18,044 nt of DNA, from the NCBI GenBank assembly GCA_963783835.1, contig CAWAOX010000004.1, positions 1 to 18,044 on the forward strand, written 5' to 3'. Within the stretch, counting starts at the first letter, position 1. Every line of letters starts with the position of its first letter. Under the pieces are notes generated by a model that was not told where the DNA came from, searched no databases, and was given only the letters and a program-made list of their open reading frames with translations. Shown here piece after piece: positions 1-7,190 of this stretch. A program made the position numbers and the translations under genes. Source of the DNA: CAIQPS01 sp963783835. Lineage in GTDB: Bacteria; Actinomycetota; Thermoleophilia; RBG-16-64-13.

Positions 1-2
1 GC

Positions 3-42
3 AAAAGAGAAGACCCCCTCCCTGTGGGGGGAGGGGGTCTTC
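3..42 (-). terminator. Rho-independent terminator of the solute-binding protein gene
   Basis: A perfect 14-bp inverted repeat (9-22 paired with 29-42, loop 23-28) is rich in G and C. Read on the minus strand it is followed by TCTCTTTT (positions 8 to 1), the usual intrinsic terminator layout. It lies about 70 bases past the stop codon of the minus-strand lipoprotein gene, so it most likely ends that transcript. On the plus strand the stem is followed by CTCAGT and not by a T run, so it is directional. Confidence 0.85.
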
Positions 43-112
43 CTCAGTCTGTCATCGTCGCGATCCGCTCAGCCAGTATCCCGGCTTCGCCGGTCTCAGC
101 GATGAGTGGTCG

Positions 113-1426
113 TTACCTCTGGTCCCAGGGCTTGAACGTCTCTGTCGGTCCGACGGAGAGCTCCTTCGGGGCCCTCAGGTTACGTTCGCCGCCGATCCAC
201 TGAAAACCAAGCAAGGGGATCTCGGATATACCCTGATCGTTATACGTGATGTCCCCCATTGTAGTGCCGGGGAACGTGCCGCCGAATACTTCGTCACGGA
301 CCTTGCCAGGCTCGAGTTCGCCGGCCCGCTCGATAGCCGTGAATAGGATCTGGGCACCGGCGTAGGAGAGGCCCACGCTCACCGAGGTGTTGCCTTCATG
401 GGAGTCCTGGAAGGCCTGGCCCAGCTCTTTCGCGTAGGGGTACGGGAGGGTCTCGCTCCAGAAACCGTCGAAGCCGATGTAGTCCGAATCGGCACCGAGG
501 CCCTTCATGAACTCCACAGGCCAGAAGCCCTTGTATCCGAAGAGGTACTTCGGTGCCCAGGCTTGTTCTTTCATCTGCTTGACGAAGGTGATCCCGTCCG
601 AGGGCGAGATCAGCACGATGACGCCTTCCGCACCCGCCTCTTTGAACTTGAGGATGATGGAGGAGAAGTCCTTCTGACCCTCGACGAACTTCTCGTAGGC
701 TACCACCTCATAGCCGGCCGCTTCCAAGCCGGCAACGGTACCGTCGCCGAAACCGATGCCGTCCGGGTTGTTCTCGGTCATGACTGCGAGCTTCTTGATG
801 GGCTCAGTCATGTTCTCGACAGCCCCAGTGGCGGCTTTCCCCGCGTTGTACGCGGCCACGAAAAGGTCGGAGGACCACTTCAGGTCCATGCCATCGATCG
901 TGTCGGTCCAACTTGTGACGATGTGATAGTACGCTTGGTACTGCTCCGCCACAGTGGCAGCCGCCTGGTTGTACGGAGTGGTGTTGGAGCTGAGGACGAC
1001 CTTGAGGCCGTCGGTCTTGATCAGCTTCTCCATAGCCGAGGCAGCTTCGGTATCGGAACTCTTGTCGTCGTAGTACTTCAGCACGATCTTGTGCATCTTG
1101 CCGTCGGCGAGTTTGATGCCCCCCTTGGCGTTCCAGTCGGCTGCTGCCTGCTCCTGAGCCCATTTATGCTCGGCGCCGGTCAGAGCGTTCACACCCGTGA
1201 TCGAGTTGATCGCCCCGATGACGATGTCGTCGCCGGCCTCACCGGCAGCGGTGGTGGCTGGTCCTGCGGTGGTGGCTGGTCCTGCGGTGGTGGCCGGTCC
1301 TGCGGTGGTGGCCGGTCCTGCCGTAGTCGTGGTCTCTTCGGTCCCACCACAGGCAGACAGGAAGAGAACCGACATGAGGCCGATGGCCAAGGCCAGAATC
1401 AAAACAACCAGTTTCTTGTCTCTCAC
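113..1426 (-). CDS. livK: Branched-chain-amino-acid-type ABC transporter substrate-binding lipoprotein
   Basis: This 437-residue exported lipoprotein should capture the substrate outside the membrane and deliver it to the LivHM permease encoded by the divergent operon. The N-terminus has basic residues (RDKK), a hydrophobic stretch (about 6-24) and the lipobox LSAC with the lipidated Cys at 26. A low-complexity linker of TTAGPA repeats (about 31-60) follows. From about residue 67 (DIVIGAINSITG) the protein reads as a type I periplasmic-binding fold of the LivK/HAAT class (Peripla_BP_6), at the usual length. The start is GTG at 1426-1424, preceded by an AGGGGGG ribosome site at about 1431-1437. 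The family binds branched-chain amino acids, amides, urea, aromatic acids and other small acids, so the ligand cannot be named. The neighbouring acyl-CoA genes suggest an organic acid as one option. Confidence 0.93.
   Translation of the reverse strand: MRDKKLVVLILALAIGLMSVLFLSACGGTEETTTTAGPATTAGPATTAGPATTAGPATTAAGEAGDDIVIGAINSITGVNALTGAEHKWAQEQAAADWNAKGGIKLADGKMHKIVLKYYDDKSSDTEAASAMEKLIKTDGLKVVLSSNTTPYNQAAATVAEQYQAYYHIVTSWTDTIDGMDLKWSSDLFVAAYNAGKAATGAVENMTEPIKKLAVMTENNPDGIGFGDGTVAGLEAAGYEVVAYEKFVEGQKDFSSIILKFKEAGAEGVIVLISPSDGITFVKQMKEQAWAPKYLFGYKGFWPVEFMKGLGADSDYIGFDGFWSETLPYPYAKELGQAFQDSHEGNTSVSVGLSYAGAQILFTAIERAGELEPGKVRDEVFGGTFPGTTMGDITYNDQGISEIPLLGFQWIGGERNLRAPKELSVGPTETFKPWDQR
1248..1337 (-). 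repeat. 18-bp tandem repeat encoding the (TTAGPA)n lipoprotein linker
   Basis: Four 18-bp units (1248-1265, 1266-1283, 1284-1301, 1302-1319) and a fifth degenerate unit (1320-1337) lie in tandem. Units 1 and 2 are identical, as are units 3 and 4, and the two pairs differ by one base (GGCTGG versus GGCCGG). On the minus strand they encode six-residue TTAGPA repeats between the lipidated Cys and the binding domain. Because the unit is a multiple of three, slippage would change linker length without breaking the frame. Confidence 0.9.
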
Positions 1427-1515
1427 GTTACCCCCCTAGTTCGCTGCTGCAATATCATGGTTGGAAATGGAACAAGCCGAGCGTGTTCATGTCATAGATT
1501 TCCCCCTACGTTCAT

Positions 1516-1537
1516 TTGTGCAAGTCAATCTGCACAA
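1516..1537. promoter_or_regulatory. Candidate operator (inverted repeat TTGTGCA-N8-TGCACAA)
   Basis: Two perfect 7-bp arms, 1516-1522 and 1531-1537, are separated by 8 bases. The 22-bp dyad size is typical of a dimeric helix-turn-helix repressor site. It lies about 90 bp upstream of the livK start in an AT-richer patch of the divergent gap. On the minus strand TTGACT (complement of 1523-1528) falls between the arms and could be a -35 element, but no good -10 lies at standard spacing. No regulator gene is present in the window, so the cognate protein is unknown. Confidence 0.45.
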
Positions 1538-1611
1538 TAGTACTCCAATGAATCTTACAGGCAGCGCCGCCGCCGCCGCAAGTGATACCGATCTTCGGCG
1601 AATGCAAGAGC

Positions 1612-1645
1612 GAACCGCCCCGCCGATCGGCACCGGGGCGGGTTC
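1612..1645. repeat. Strong GC-rich hairpin in the divergent gap
   Basis: Arms 1612-1622 and 1634-1645 form an 11-bp stem with one bulged G (1640). The loop contains the 8-bp palindrome CCGATCGG (1623-1630). On the plus strand a short TTTT (1651-1654) follows, but it belongs to a second small hairpin (TCTGGA/TCCAGA). It could be an attenuator or terminator-like structure in the livGFHM leader, or a protein-binding dyad. The sequence does not decide between these. Confidence 0.45.
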
Positions 1646-1865
1646 TGGACTTTTCCAGATTCTCGACTTCCCAAAGGCGGGGGCATCTGCTATGTTTTGC
1701 CAGCGCTTCGGCGGGATCTGTGGGTGCCTCACCAGCAATCTGACAGGCTACGGGGGGATCTATTTGAGCTACATGCCACACGGTCGTGGACTATCCACGT
1801 TGCTCTCGTTGGTATCGACCCCCGTGGGCGCATCGCCCCGGCCGGCTCCGAGTGGGCGGTAGGCC

Positions 1866-2600
1866 ATGGCGGCTGGAGATCCCCTCCTCAACCTCACCAA
1901 AGTCGACAAGCACTTCGGCGGCCTGCATGTCATCACCGACTTCGACTTCGAGGTGCGAGAGGAAGAGATCGTGGGCCTTATCGGCCCGAACGGCGCCGGC
2001 AAGTCGACCGTGTTCAACCTCATCGAGTCCATATACCCGGTCGACAGCGGCAGTATCCGGTTCAAGGAAAAGGAGATCGCCGGCCTCGCTCCTCACAAGA
2101 TCTGTCATCTGGGCATAGCGAGGACCTACCAGCTTGTCCGCGTCTTCCTCAAGATGTCGGTCTTTGACAATGTCATGACGGCCGCTGTCTACGGAGGCAA
2201 GCATTCTCAGGGCTCCAAGCAGCGCGCCCTGGAAGCCCTCGACCTTGTGGAGCTATCCGGCAAGCGGGATATCAAGGCTGCGCACCTGACCCTCTCCGAC
2301 CGTCGCCTGCTCGAAATTGCTATGGGCTTGGCTTCGATGCCGTCGCTCATCCTGCTCGACGAGCCAATGGCCGGCCTTACGTCCATAGAGATAGATCACC
2401 TGCTGGGCGTGATCCGGGCCATAAAGGACGAACGCAAGTTCGCGATCTTATGGATCGAGCACAGGGTGGACGCGGTCCTTGACTTCTGCGACCGCGTCGC
2501 CGTTATCGACTACGGCGTCAAAATCGCGGATGGATGCCCGGACGATGTGGCGTGCGACCCGAAAGTGATTGAGGCTTACCTTGGCGAACCCACTGCTTGA
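1866..2600 (+). CDS. livG: ABC transporter ATP-binding protein, LivG type
   Basis: This 244-residue ATPase is one of two nucleotide-binding subunits that drive the Liv/HAAT importer at the inner face of the membrane. Walker A is GPNGAGKST (40-48), the Q-loop reads ARTYQLVRVF (Gln 89), Walker B is LILLDEP (161-167) and the H-loop is WIEHR (His 199). The C-terminal EAYLG is typical of LivG. The signature motif is odd: where LivG relatives have an LSYGQQR-like sequence, this protein reads LTLSDRR (141-147), so the conserved signature glycine appears to be Ser. The start is ATG 1866, with only a weak GTAGG upstream. The end overlaps livF by 20 bases, indicating coupled translation. The family assignment is secure but the substrate is not. 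Confidence 0.92.
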   Translation: MAAGDPLLNLTKVDKHFGGLHVITDFDFEVREEEIVGLIGPNGAGKSTVFNLIESIYPVDSGSIRFKEKEIAGLAPHKICHLGIARTYQLVRVFLKMSVFDNVMTAAVYGGKHSQGSKQRALEALDLVELSGKRDIKAAHLTLSDRRLLEIAMGLASMPSLILLDEPMAGLTSIEIDHLLGVIRAIKDERKFAILWIEHRVDAVLDFCDRVAVIDYGVKIADGCPDDVACDPKVIEAYLGEPTA

Positions 2601-3312
2601 GGTCAGAGAACTAAGGGTCTCCTACGGGGACGTCCGGGCCCTTGCGGATGTTTCCCTCCAGGTGGAGGAAGGGACCATCGTTGCACTCATCGGGTCCAAC
2701 GGCGCCGGCAAGTCCACCCTCCTGAAGGCTATCGCCGGTCTTCTGCACCCCTCCCATGGAGAGGTGCTCTTCATGGGAGAAGGCTTGGGCGGGATGAGCA
2801 CCAAGCACCGCGTTGACAAAGGGATCGTGCTCGTGCCCGAAGGACGGCGGCTCTTCCAGACTCTGACGGTCCTCGAGAATCTGAGGCTGGGAGCATATAT
2901 CCCGAGAGCACGCGCCACCTATGACGAGTCTCTGGAGCGAGTGTTCGGGCTGTTCCCGGTGCTCAAGGAACGTGCGCACGGCAAGGCCGGCCTTCTAAGC
3001 GGCGGCGAGCAGCAGATGCTGGCCATCGGGCGGGCCGTGATGGCGCATCCCAAGCTCGTCATGATCGACGAAGCGTCTCTAGGCCTCAGCCCTATCCTCA
3101 CCAGAACCATTTTTGACTTGATCGTTGCGCTCAACCAGCAAGGAACCACCGTCTTGTTGGTCGAGCAGAACATCCATATGGCTCTCAAGATCTGCCACCA
3201 AGCCTACGTGATGAAGACCGGCAGCGTCATCATGAGTGGGACCGGGGAAGAGCTGCTTTCGAATGTCGATGTACGAAAGGCATACGTGGGCGAGCGGGGG
3301 AGCAAGCTGTAA
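2581..3312 (+). CDS. livF: ABC transporter ATP-binding protein, LivF type
   Basis: This second ATPase subunit of the importer has 243 residues from the chosen start. Walker A is GSNGAGKST (38-46), the signature LSGGE (139-143) is canonical, and Walker B ends in MIDEA (161-165). The switch position is LVEQN with Gln in place of His, which is normal for LivF. The reading frame opens at TTG 2569, but TTG 2581 is preferred: it has TGAGG at 2569-2573 about 7 bases upstream and gives a normal LivF N-terminus before LLEVREL. Both starts overlap the end of livG. The stop TAA shares its last base with the livH ATG (TAATG), a classic translational-coupling junction. Confidence 0.93.
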   Translation: MANPLLEVRELRVSYGDVRALADVSLQVEEGTIVALIGSNGAGKSTLLKAIAGLLHPSHGEVLFMGEGLGGMSTKHRVDKGIVLVPEGRRLFQTLTVLENLRLGAYIPRARATYDESLERVFGLFPVLKERAHGKAGLLSGGEQQMLAIGRAVMAHPKLVMIDEASLGLSPILTRTIFDLIVALNQQGTTVLLVEQNIHMALKICHQAYVMKTGSVIMSGTGEELLSNVDVRKAYVGERGSKL

Positions 3313-4193
3313 TGACATCGCTGATGCAGGTCGTAATAAACGGCATCCTCCTCGGGTCTATGTATGGGATCGCGGCCGCCGGACTGAGCCTCATTTTCGG
3401 CACGATGCGCATCATCTTCCTCGCGCAAGGCTCGATGATCGTCTTCTTCGCTTTTGTGGTCTACTGGCTCTTCGTCAAGCTCTCTCTCGACCCCTATCTC
3501 TGTCTCCTCATCGTGGTGCCCTTCGCATTCCTTGTGGGGCTGGGTATGTTCTATACCCTGTTCCGACGAGCTGTCGCCCTCGAGGACAAGAATGTCTCAC
3601 TCCTTATCGCCGTCGGTCTGATGTATCTGATCGAGAACGCGATACTGAAGATTTGGACGGCGAGTCCACGGGGCCTGAATATCTCGTACTCATCGGCCGC
3701 CCTCGAAGTTTGGGGCCTCAGGATCTCGTGGCTGCGTCTTGTGCTTCTCGGGCTTGCTCTTCTGTCCGCGCTTGTCGTGTTTGTGTTCCTCAAGAAGACA
3801 CGGTTGGGCACCGCGGTGAGAGCTGCTTCCGAGGATATGGAGGCCACCACGCTACAGGGGATCAACTCGGGATGGGTGTGCGCCATCAGCTTCGCGGTCG
3901 GGATCGGGCTCGCGGGAGTGGCAGGTGTCGGGATGGCCACGGTGTACTCGTTTGACTACCAGTTCGGGTTCGCATTCGCCATAAAAGCCCTGATCGCCTT
4001 GGCCCTGGGGGGGCTCGGCAACGTGTTCGGCGCTCTGGCGGGAGGCCTTATCTTGGGCGTGATCGAGAACCTCACGGCCTACTACGTGAGCATCAGTTGG
4101 ATCGAAGCCGTCTCCTACGGGGTGTTCATCCTCGTGCTTATCTTCCTGCCTCAGGGACTGTTCGGCAGGCGGGGACTGGTTAAGAAGGTCTGA
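3312..4193 (+). CDS. livH: Branched-chain-amino-acid-type ABC transporter permease, LivH
   Basis: This 293-residue integral membrane permease subunit has about eight hydrophobic segments. The N-terminus (residues 1-25) matches the LivH pattern of an amphipathic start followed by NGILLGSMYGIAAAGLSLIFG. The cytoplasmic coupling region near the C-terminus (ALGGLGNVFGALAGG, about residues 232-246) should contact the ATPases, and the protein ends in FLPQGLFG, usual for the family. It forms the membrane channel with LivM. Its ATG overlaps the livF stop by one base, and its stop TGA overlaps the livM ATG (TGATG), so livG-F-H-M form one tight operon. Confidence 0.95.
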   Translation: MTSLMQVVINGILLGSMYGIAAAGLSLIFGTMRIIFLAQGSMIVFFAFVVYWLFVKLSLDPYLCLLIVVPFAFLVGLGMFYTLFRRAVALEDKNVSLLIAVGLMYLIENAILKIWTASPRGLNISYSSAALEVWGLRISWLRLVLLGLALLSALVVFVFLKKTRLGTAVRAASEDMEATTLQGINSGWVCAISFAVGIGLAGVAGVGMATVYSFDYQFGFAFAIKALIALALGGLGNVFGALAGGLILGVIENLTAYYVSISWIEAVSYGVFILVLIFLPQGLFGRRGLVKKV

Positions 4194-5251
4194 TGGAAGA
4201 GACACACGACATGATTCAGAACAGCGATGTAGCCCCGGCCGAAGTTCCGGCTGAGTCCCGCAGCCTCTTGCGGCGCAAAGGGGTATGGATGGCGATCGCG
4301 GCGGTGGCGCTGGTGTTCTTCGCGACTCTGCCCCTCTACTACGATGTTCACAACGGGCAACTCGGCATCTTCTTCTTCATGGTTTTCATCTACGGCATCG
4401 TTGCCCAAGGGTGGAACCTGGTGGCCGGCTATACCGGCCAGATAAGTCTCGGCCAGAACGCCTTCTTTGGCCTTGGCGCTTTCACCACGGCTCTTCTTTG
4501 GTTCTTTGCCATCACAAAGACGGGGTATTGGTTCGATCCGGTCCTTATGATCTTGAGCGCGTTGGCGCCGGCCGCACTCGCCGTCATTATCGGGATCCCG
4601 CTGTTGTCCCGGCTACGGGGAGATTACTTCTCCTTCGGTACCCTGGGAATGGGGATGATCGTCTCGGTGATCTTTCTCAATGGGGGAGATATCACCGGTG
4701 GGAGCGAAGGGAAGCTCCTTATCAAAGTCTTGCCTGAGGGCGTGGTCTTCAACCTCCGCACTCACTACTATGCGGCCCTCATCGTGGCTGTCTTAGCGAC
4801 CGTAGTCGTCTATTTCATGACCAATTCCAGGATCGGGCTTGCTCTCAAGGCCATTCGGGAAGACGAGGTCTCGGCGGCGTCTCACGGCATCAACGTCCTC
4901 AAGTACAAGGTCATCTCCTTCGCGGTGGCGGCTGCCCTCGCGGGGCTCGCAGGCAGTCTGTACACCTATTACCTTCTTCATCCGATGCCCATGAACGTCT
5001 TCGCGCAGTCCTGGCTTTTCATCCCCATCCTCATGGTAGTGCTGGGGGGGACCGGGACGATCCTCGGGCCTTGGGTAGGCGCCTTGTTGGTCTATGCCAT
5101 AGCTTGGTACGGAGACCAGTACTTCCCAGGCTGGCATCCGATCATCTTGGGCGTCATCATCATCATGGTCATGTTGTTCATCCCCTCCGGTCTCATGGGG
5201 ATCGGACAGAATGTCAACCAGCTCTGGAGAAGAGGCTCGCGCGGCCCATAG
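4193..5251 (+). CDS. livM: Branched-chain-amino-acid-type ABC transporter permease, LivM
   Basis: This 352-residue permease partner of LivH has a soluble N-terminal extension (about 35 residues) followed by hydrophobic segments. It carries the LivM hallmark NLVAGYTGQISLGQ (about 77-90) and the C-terminal coupling motif LGGTGTILGPWVGA. It ends in IPSGLMG and a short basic tail. The first ATG (4193) overlaps the livH stop. A later in-frame ATG at 4211 is possible, but the coupled start is more likely. It is the last gene of the importer operon. No convincing terminator follows: the only inverted repeat nearby (GGAGCC 5259-5264 with GGCTCC 5294-5299) is weak. Confidence 0.95.
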   Translation: MEETHDMIQNSDVAPAEVPAESRSLLRRKGVWMAIAAVALVFFATLPLYYDVHNGQLGIFFFMVFIYGIVAQGWNLVAGYTGQISLGQNAFFGLGAFTTALLWFFAITKTGYWFDPVLMILSALAPAALAVIIGIPLLSRLRGDYFSFGTLGMGMIVSVIFLNGGDITGGSEGKLLIKVLPEGVVFNLRTHYYAALIVAVLATVVVYFMTNSRIGLALKAIREDEVSAASHGINVLKYKVISFAVAAALAGLAGSLYTYYLLHPMPMNVFAQSWLFIPILMVVLGGTGTILGPWVGALLVYAIAWYGDQYFPGWHPIILGVIIIMVMLFIPSGLMGIGQNVNQLWRRGSRGP

Positions 5252-5441
5252 CGCCTGTGGAGCCTGCGGTCCCGGTCATAGCCCATAGGGGGCGGCTCCG
5301 GTGGCCGGGTGACATCGCGGAAGGGCCTCCGTTCGCGTCTCCAGATATTGGATGCGATCTTTTTCGCTGCGGGTCGGCGCGGCGCGCCTGCAGGCCGGTC
5401 ATACTGGGTACAGCTGAACGACTGACCAAAAGGGGGTCACA

Positions 5442-5903
5442 ATGGCCGAAGAAAAACCATCGTTCCCGACCAGGCGGCTGCACCACGTGGGCATAGTGGT
5501 GAAGGACATGGAAGCAGCCATAGCGCAGATGGAGGCGCTGGGGTTCGGACCGTTCATGTTCGACAAGGAGCATCGGACGTTCGCCATCGACTTCAAGGGC
5601 GAGTTACACGGCGAGCCGGCCGAATGGACCACCCTCATCAGCAACGGGATGATGGGAGACGTCGAACTGGAACTGCTGGAGCCGGTCGCCGGCAATCAGG
5701 CCCTCAAAGAGACCCTCGACGCTCAAGGTGAAGGCCTGCACCACATCGGCTGGCTGACCACCGATCTGCAGGGAGACATGGAAAAGGCGAAGGCCGCGGG
5801 CGCCAAGATCTGGACCAGCTCGATAGTCCCCGGCCAGCCCGGGTTCTGCTACTTCGAGAACTCGGCCGTAGGCAACCTCGCCATCGAACTGCGGGAGCCA
5901 TAG
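5442..5903 (+). CDS. VOC-family metalloprotein (methylmalonyl-CoA epimerase/glyoxalase-like)
   Basis: This 153-residue protein has two vicinal-oxygen-chelate halves. Candidate metal ligands are visible at His15 (LHHVGIVV), Glu76 or Glu78 (VELELLEP), His101 (LHHIGW) and Glu149 (AIELREP). The order and spacing match methylmalonyl-CoA epimerase and related lyases/isomerases. The start ATG 5442 follows a clear AAAAGGGGGT ribosome site. The 190-bp gap upstream (5252-5441) holds no promoter I can defend, although a 5-bp repeat (5423-5427 with 5435-5439) could fold around the ribosome site. The gene is 4 bp ahead of the alcohol dehydrogenase gene, so the two are probably co-transcribed. No methylmalonyl-CoA mutase is in the window, so epimerase activity is only one possibility. 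Confidence 0.8.
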   Translation: MAEEKPSFPTRRLHHVGIVVKDMEAAIAQMEALGFGPFMFDKEHRTFAIDFKGELHGEPAEWTTLISNGMMGDVELELLEPVAGNQALKETLDAQGEGLHHIGWLTTDLQGDMEKAKAAGAKIWTSSIVPGQPGFCYFENSAVGNLAIELREP

Positions 5904-5907
5904 GTCG

Positions 5908-6930
5908 ATGAAAGCCGCGCTCACATACGGCCCCTTCGACATGCGGGTCGAGGACGTCCCCGAGCCGACTCCCGGTCCCGGTGAGGTCAAGGTCAAGATC
6001 GCCTACTGCGGCATCTGCGGTACCGACCCCGACATATACGACGGCACGTTCGGCTTCCTGAAGGCTCCGTGGTGGCCCAAACCCCCGTTCCCGACCGGGC
6101 ACGAGGCGTCGGGCACCATCGTGGAATTGGGCCCGGACCTCGTCCGCGAGGATCTCCAGGTGGGACAGCGGGTGGCCATGAACTTCCGCACCTACTGCGG
6201 CAAGTGCGACTACTGCAAGTCGGCCCGCGAGCACATGTGCGAGCACGTCACGAGCTACGAAGCGGGTTTCGCCGAGTACGCGGTCTACGGCGAAGCGGCC
6301 ATCTATCCGTTGCCGGACGACGTCAGCCTGGAGCACGGGGCGTTTCTCGAGCCGACAACGATCTGCACTCACGCCGTCGACCAGGGAAACATCATCCCGG
6401 GCCGGACGGTGGCCATCTGCGGAGGGGGGACGATCGGGTCCCTCGTTCAGCAGATCTCCATGCGGGCCGGAGCCGCCCGCGTGCTGGTGTCCGACCCGAT
6501 GCCCGAGAAGCGGGCGCTCGCCAAGAGACTGGGCGCCGACTGGGTGGTCGACCCCATGAACGAGGACTTGGAAGCAGCCGCACGCGGCTACACCGAGGGC
6601 CGGGGCTTCGACACCGTGTTCGAGTGCAGCGGCAGGCTGGCCGTGGCCAAGCAGTGCGTCTACCTGGCCGACAAGTGCGGCACTGTCGTGTGGGCGGGTG
6701 TCTACCCAGAAGAGGCCGAGTTCCCCTTCAACCCGTACTACCTGTTCGCGAACGAGCTGACGGTGCGCTCTACCACCTTGGCTCCCTACGCGTTCCCAAG
6801 AGCCGTCAAGCTTCTCTCCAAGCTGGATCTCGATCCGCTCCTGAGCGAGATCGTCCCGCTCGAGAACATCGCCCAGGCTCTGGCGGGCCGGAAGAACAGC
6901 ACCGCCGTCAAGATCCTGATACAGCCCTGA
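5908..6930 (+). CDS. Zinc-dependent medium-chain alcohol dehydrogenase (threonine/sorbitol dehydrogenase-like)
   Basis: This 340-residue MDR oxidoreductase probably oxidises a secondary alcohol or polyol to a ketone with NAD(P). The catalytic-zinc region has Cys37 (CGICGTD) and GHE (64-66). Four structural-zinc cysteines lie at 97, 100, 103 and 111 (CGKCDYC then C). FLEPT (Glu at about 148) is typical of the sorbitol/threonine/butanediol dehydrogenase branch, and the Rossmann motif is GGGTIG (172-177). ATG 5908 lies 4 bp after the VOC gene. About 56 bp downstream comes the small zinc-ribbon gene, with an 8-bp direct repeat GAGAGGTC (6959-6966 and 6976-6983), the second copy serving as its ribosome site. 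Placement next to a ThDP enzyme suggests it makes or consumes a ketone or ketol. Confidence 0.88.
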   Translation: MKAALTYGPFDMRVEDVPEPTPGPGEVKVKIAYCGICGTDPDIYDGTFGFLKAPWWPKPPFPTGHEASGTIVELGPDLVREDLQVGQRVAMNFRTYCGKCDYCKSAREHMCEHVTSYEAGFAEYAVYGEAAIYPLPDDVSLEHGAFLEPTTICTHAVDQGNIIPGRTVAICGGGTIGSLVQQISMRAGAARVLVSDPMPEKRALAKRLGADWVVDPMNEDLEAAARGYTEGRGFDTVFECSGRLAVAKQCVYLADKCGTVVWAGVYPEEAEFPFNPYYLFANELTVRSTTLAPYAFPRAVKLLSKLDLDPLLSEIVPLENIAQALAGRKNSTAVKILIQP

Positions 6931-6986
6931 GTCCTGTCACCCACTAGGTCGCTCAAAAGAGAGGTCGTCAGAAGTGAGAGGTCCCT

Positions 6987-7190
6987 ATGAGTGAGAAGAT
7001 CAACTGCGATAACTGCGGCATGATGCTGTACTACGGGGAGGAGATCAAGCGCCGGCTCTACATGCGCGCCATCCCCGACGAAGCGGCGGTCTTGGCGGCC
7101 TACGGCAACGCGTGTCCGCGCTGCGGCAACGCGCTCGCGGTGGATTCCGTGAAGATCGAGATCAAAAGGCGGGCCACCCATGAGTCATAG
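6987..7190 (+). CDS. Small zinc-ribbon protein coupled to the transketolase-like genes
   Basis: This 67-residue protein has two CxxC knuckles, Cys7/Cys10 (CDNC) and Cys43/Cys46 (CPRC), separated by a 32-residue basic/hydrophobic segment. That is the layout of a single zinc ribbon or rubredoxin-like metal site. I do not recognise a named family. A GAGAGG ribosome site precedes ATG 6987. The last 11 bases overlap the start of the transketolase N-subunit gene, so translation is probably coupled and the product may be a partner, scaffold or electron/metal subunit of that enzyme. The open frame, two paired CxxC motifs, ribosome site and overlap support a real gene. Confidence 0.72.
   Translation: MSEKINCDNCGMMLYYGEEIKRRLYMRAIPDEAAVLAAYGNACPRCGNALAVDSVKIEIKRRATHES

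Larger units (their letters stand above)
1427..1865. other. Divergent intergenic regulatory region between livK and livGFHM
   Basis: This 439-bp gap separates the minus-strand binding-protein gene from the plus-strand permease operon, so it should hold both promoters. It contains a 7-bp perfect inverted repeat (1516-1537), a GCC-repeat tract (about 1566-1579) and a strong hairpin (1612-1645) followed by a small one (1644-1649 with 1654-1659). TATGTT at 1691-1696 and TTGAGC at 1764-1769 are weak promoter-like hexamers for the operon, but neither has a good partner. The short open frames here overlap on both strands, have no recognisable motif and are not credible genes. Confidence 0.6.

Noticed and set aside
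398..1540. Long plus-strand open frame (380 residues) opposite the binding-protein gene
   Set aside because: It is antisense to a clear lipoprotein gene, and its translation is low-complexity with no family motif. It follows from GC-rich third positions and the repeat tract.
1461..1862. Plus-strand open frame of 133 residues in the divergent gap, with minus-strand frames over the same bases
   Set aside because: No ribosome site, no motif and overlapping frames on both strands; the region holds hairpins and a dyad consistent with regulation.
5381..5394. Overlapping 8-bp palindromes GGCGCGCC and CCTGCAGG
   Set aside because: Such palindromes are expected by chance in GC-rich DNA; no flanking repeats, att-like core or vector sequence is present.
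6959..6983. Direct repeat GAGAGGTC before the zinc-ribbon gene as a possible regulator site
   Set aside because: The second copy simply contains the ribosome site and the first looks like a chance purine-rich copy; too short to support more.
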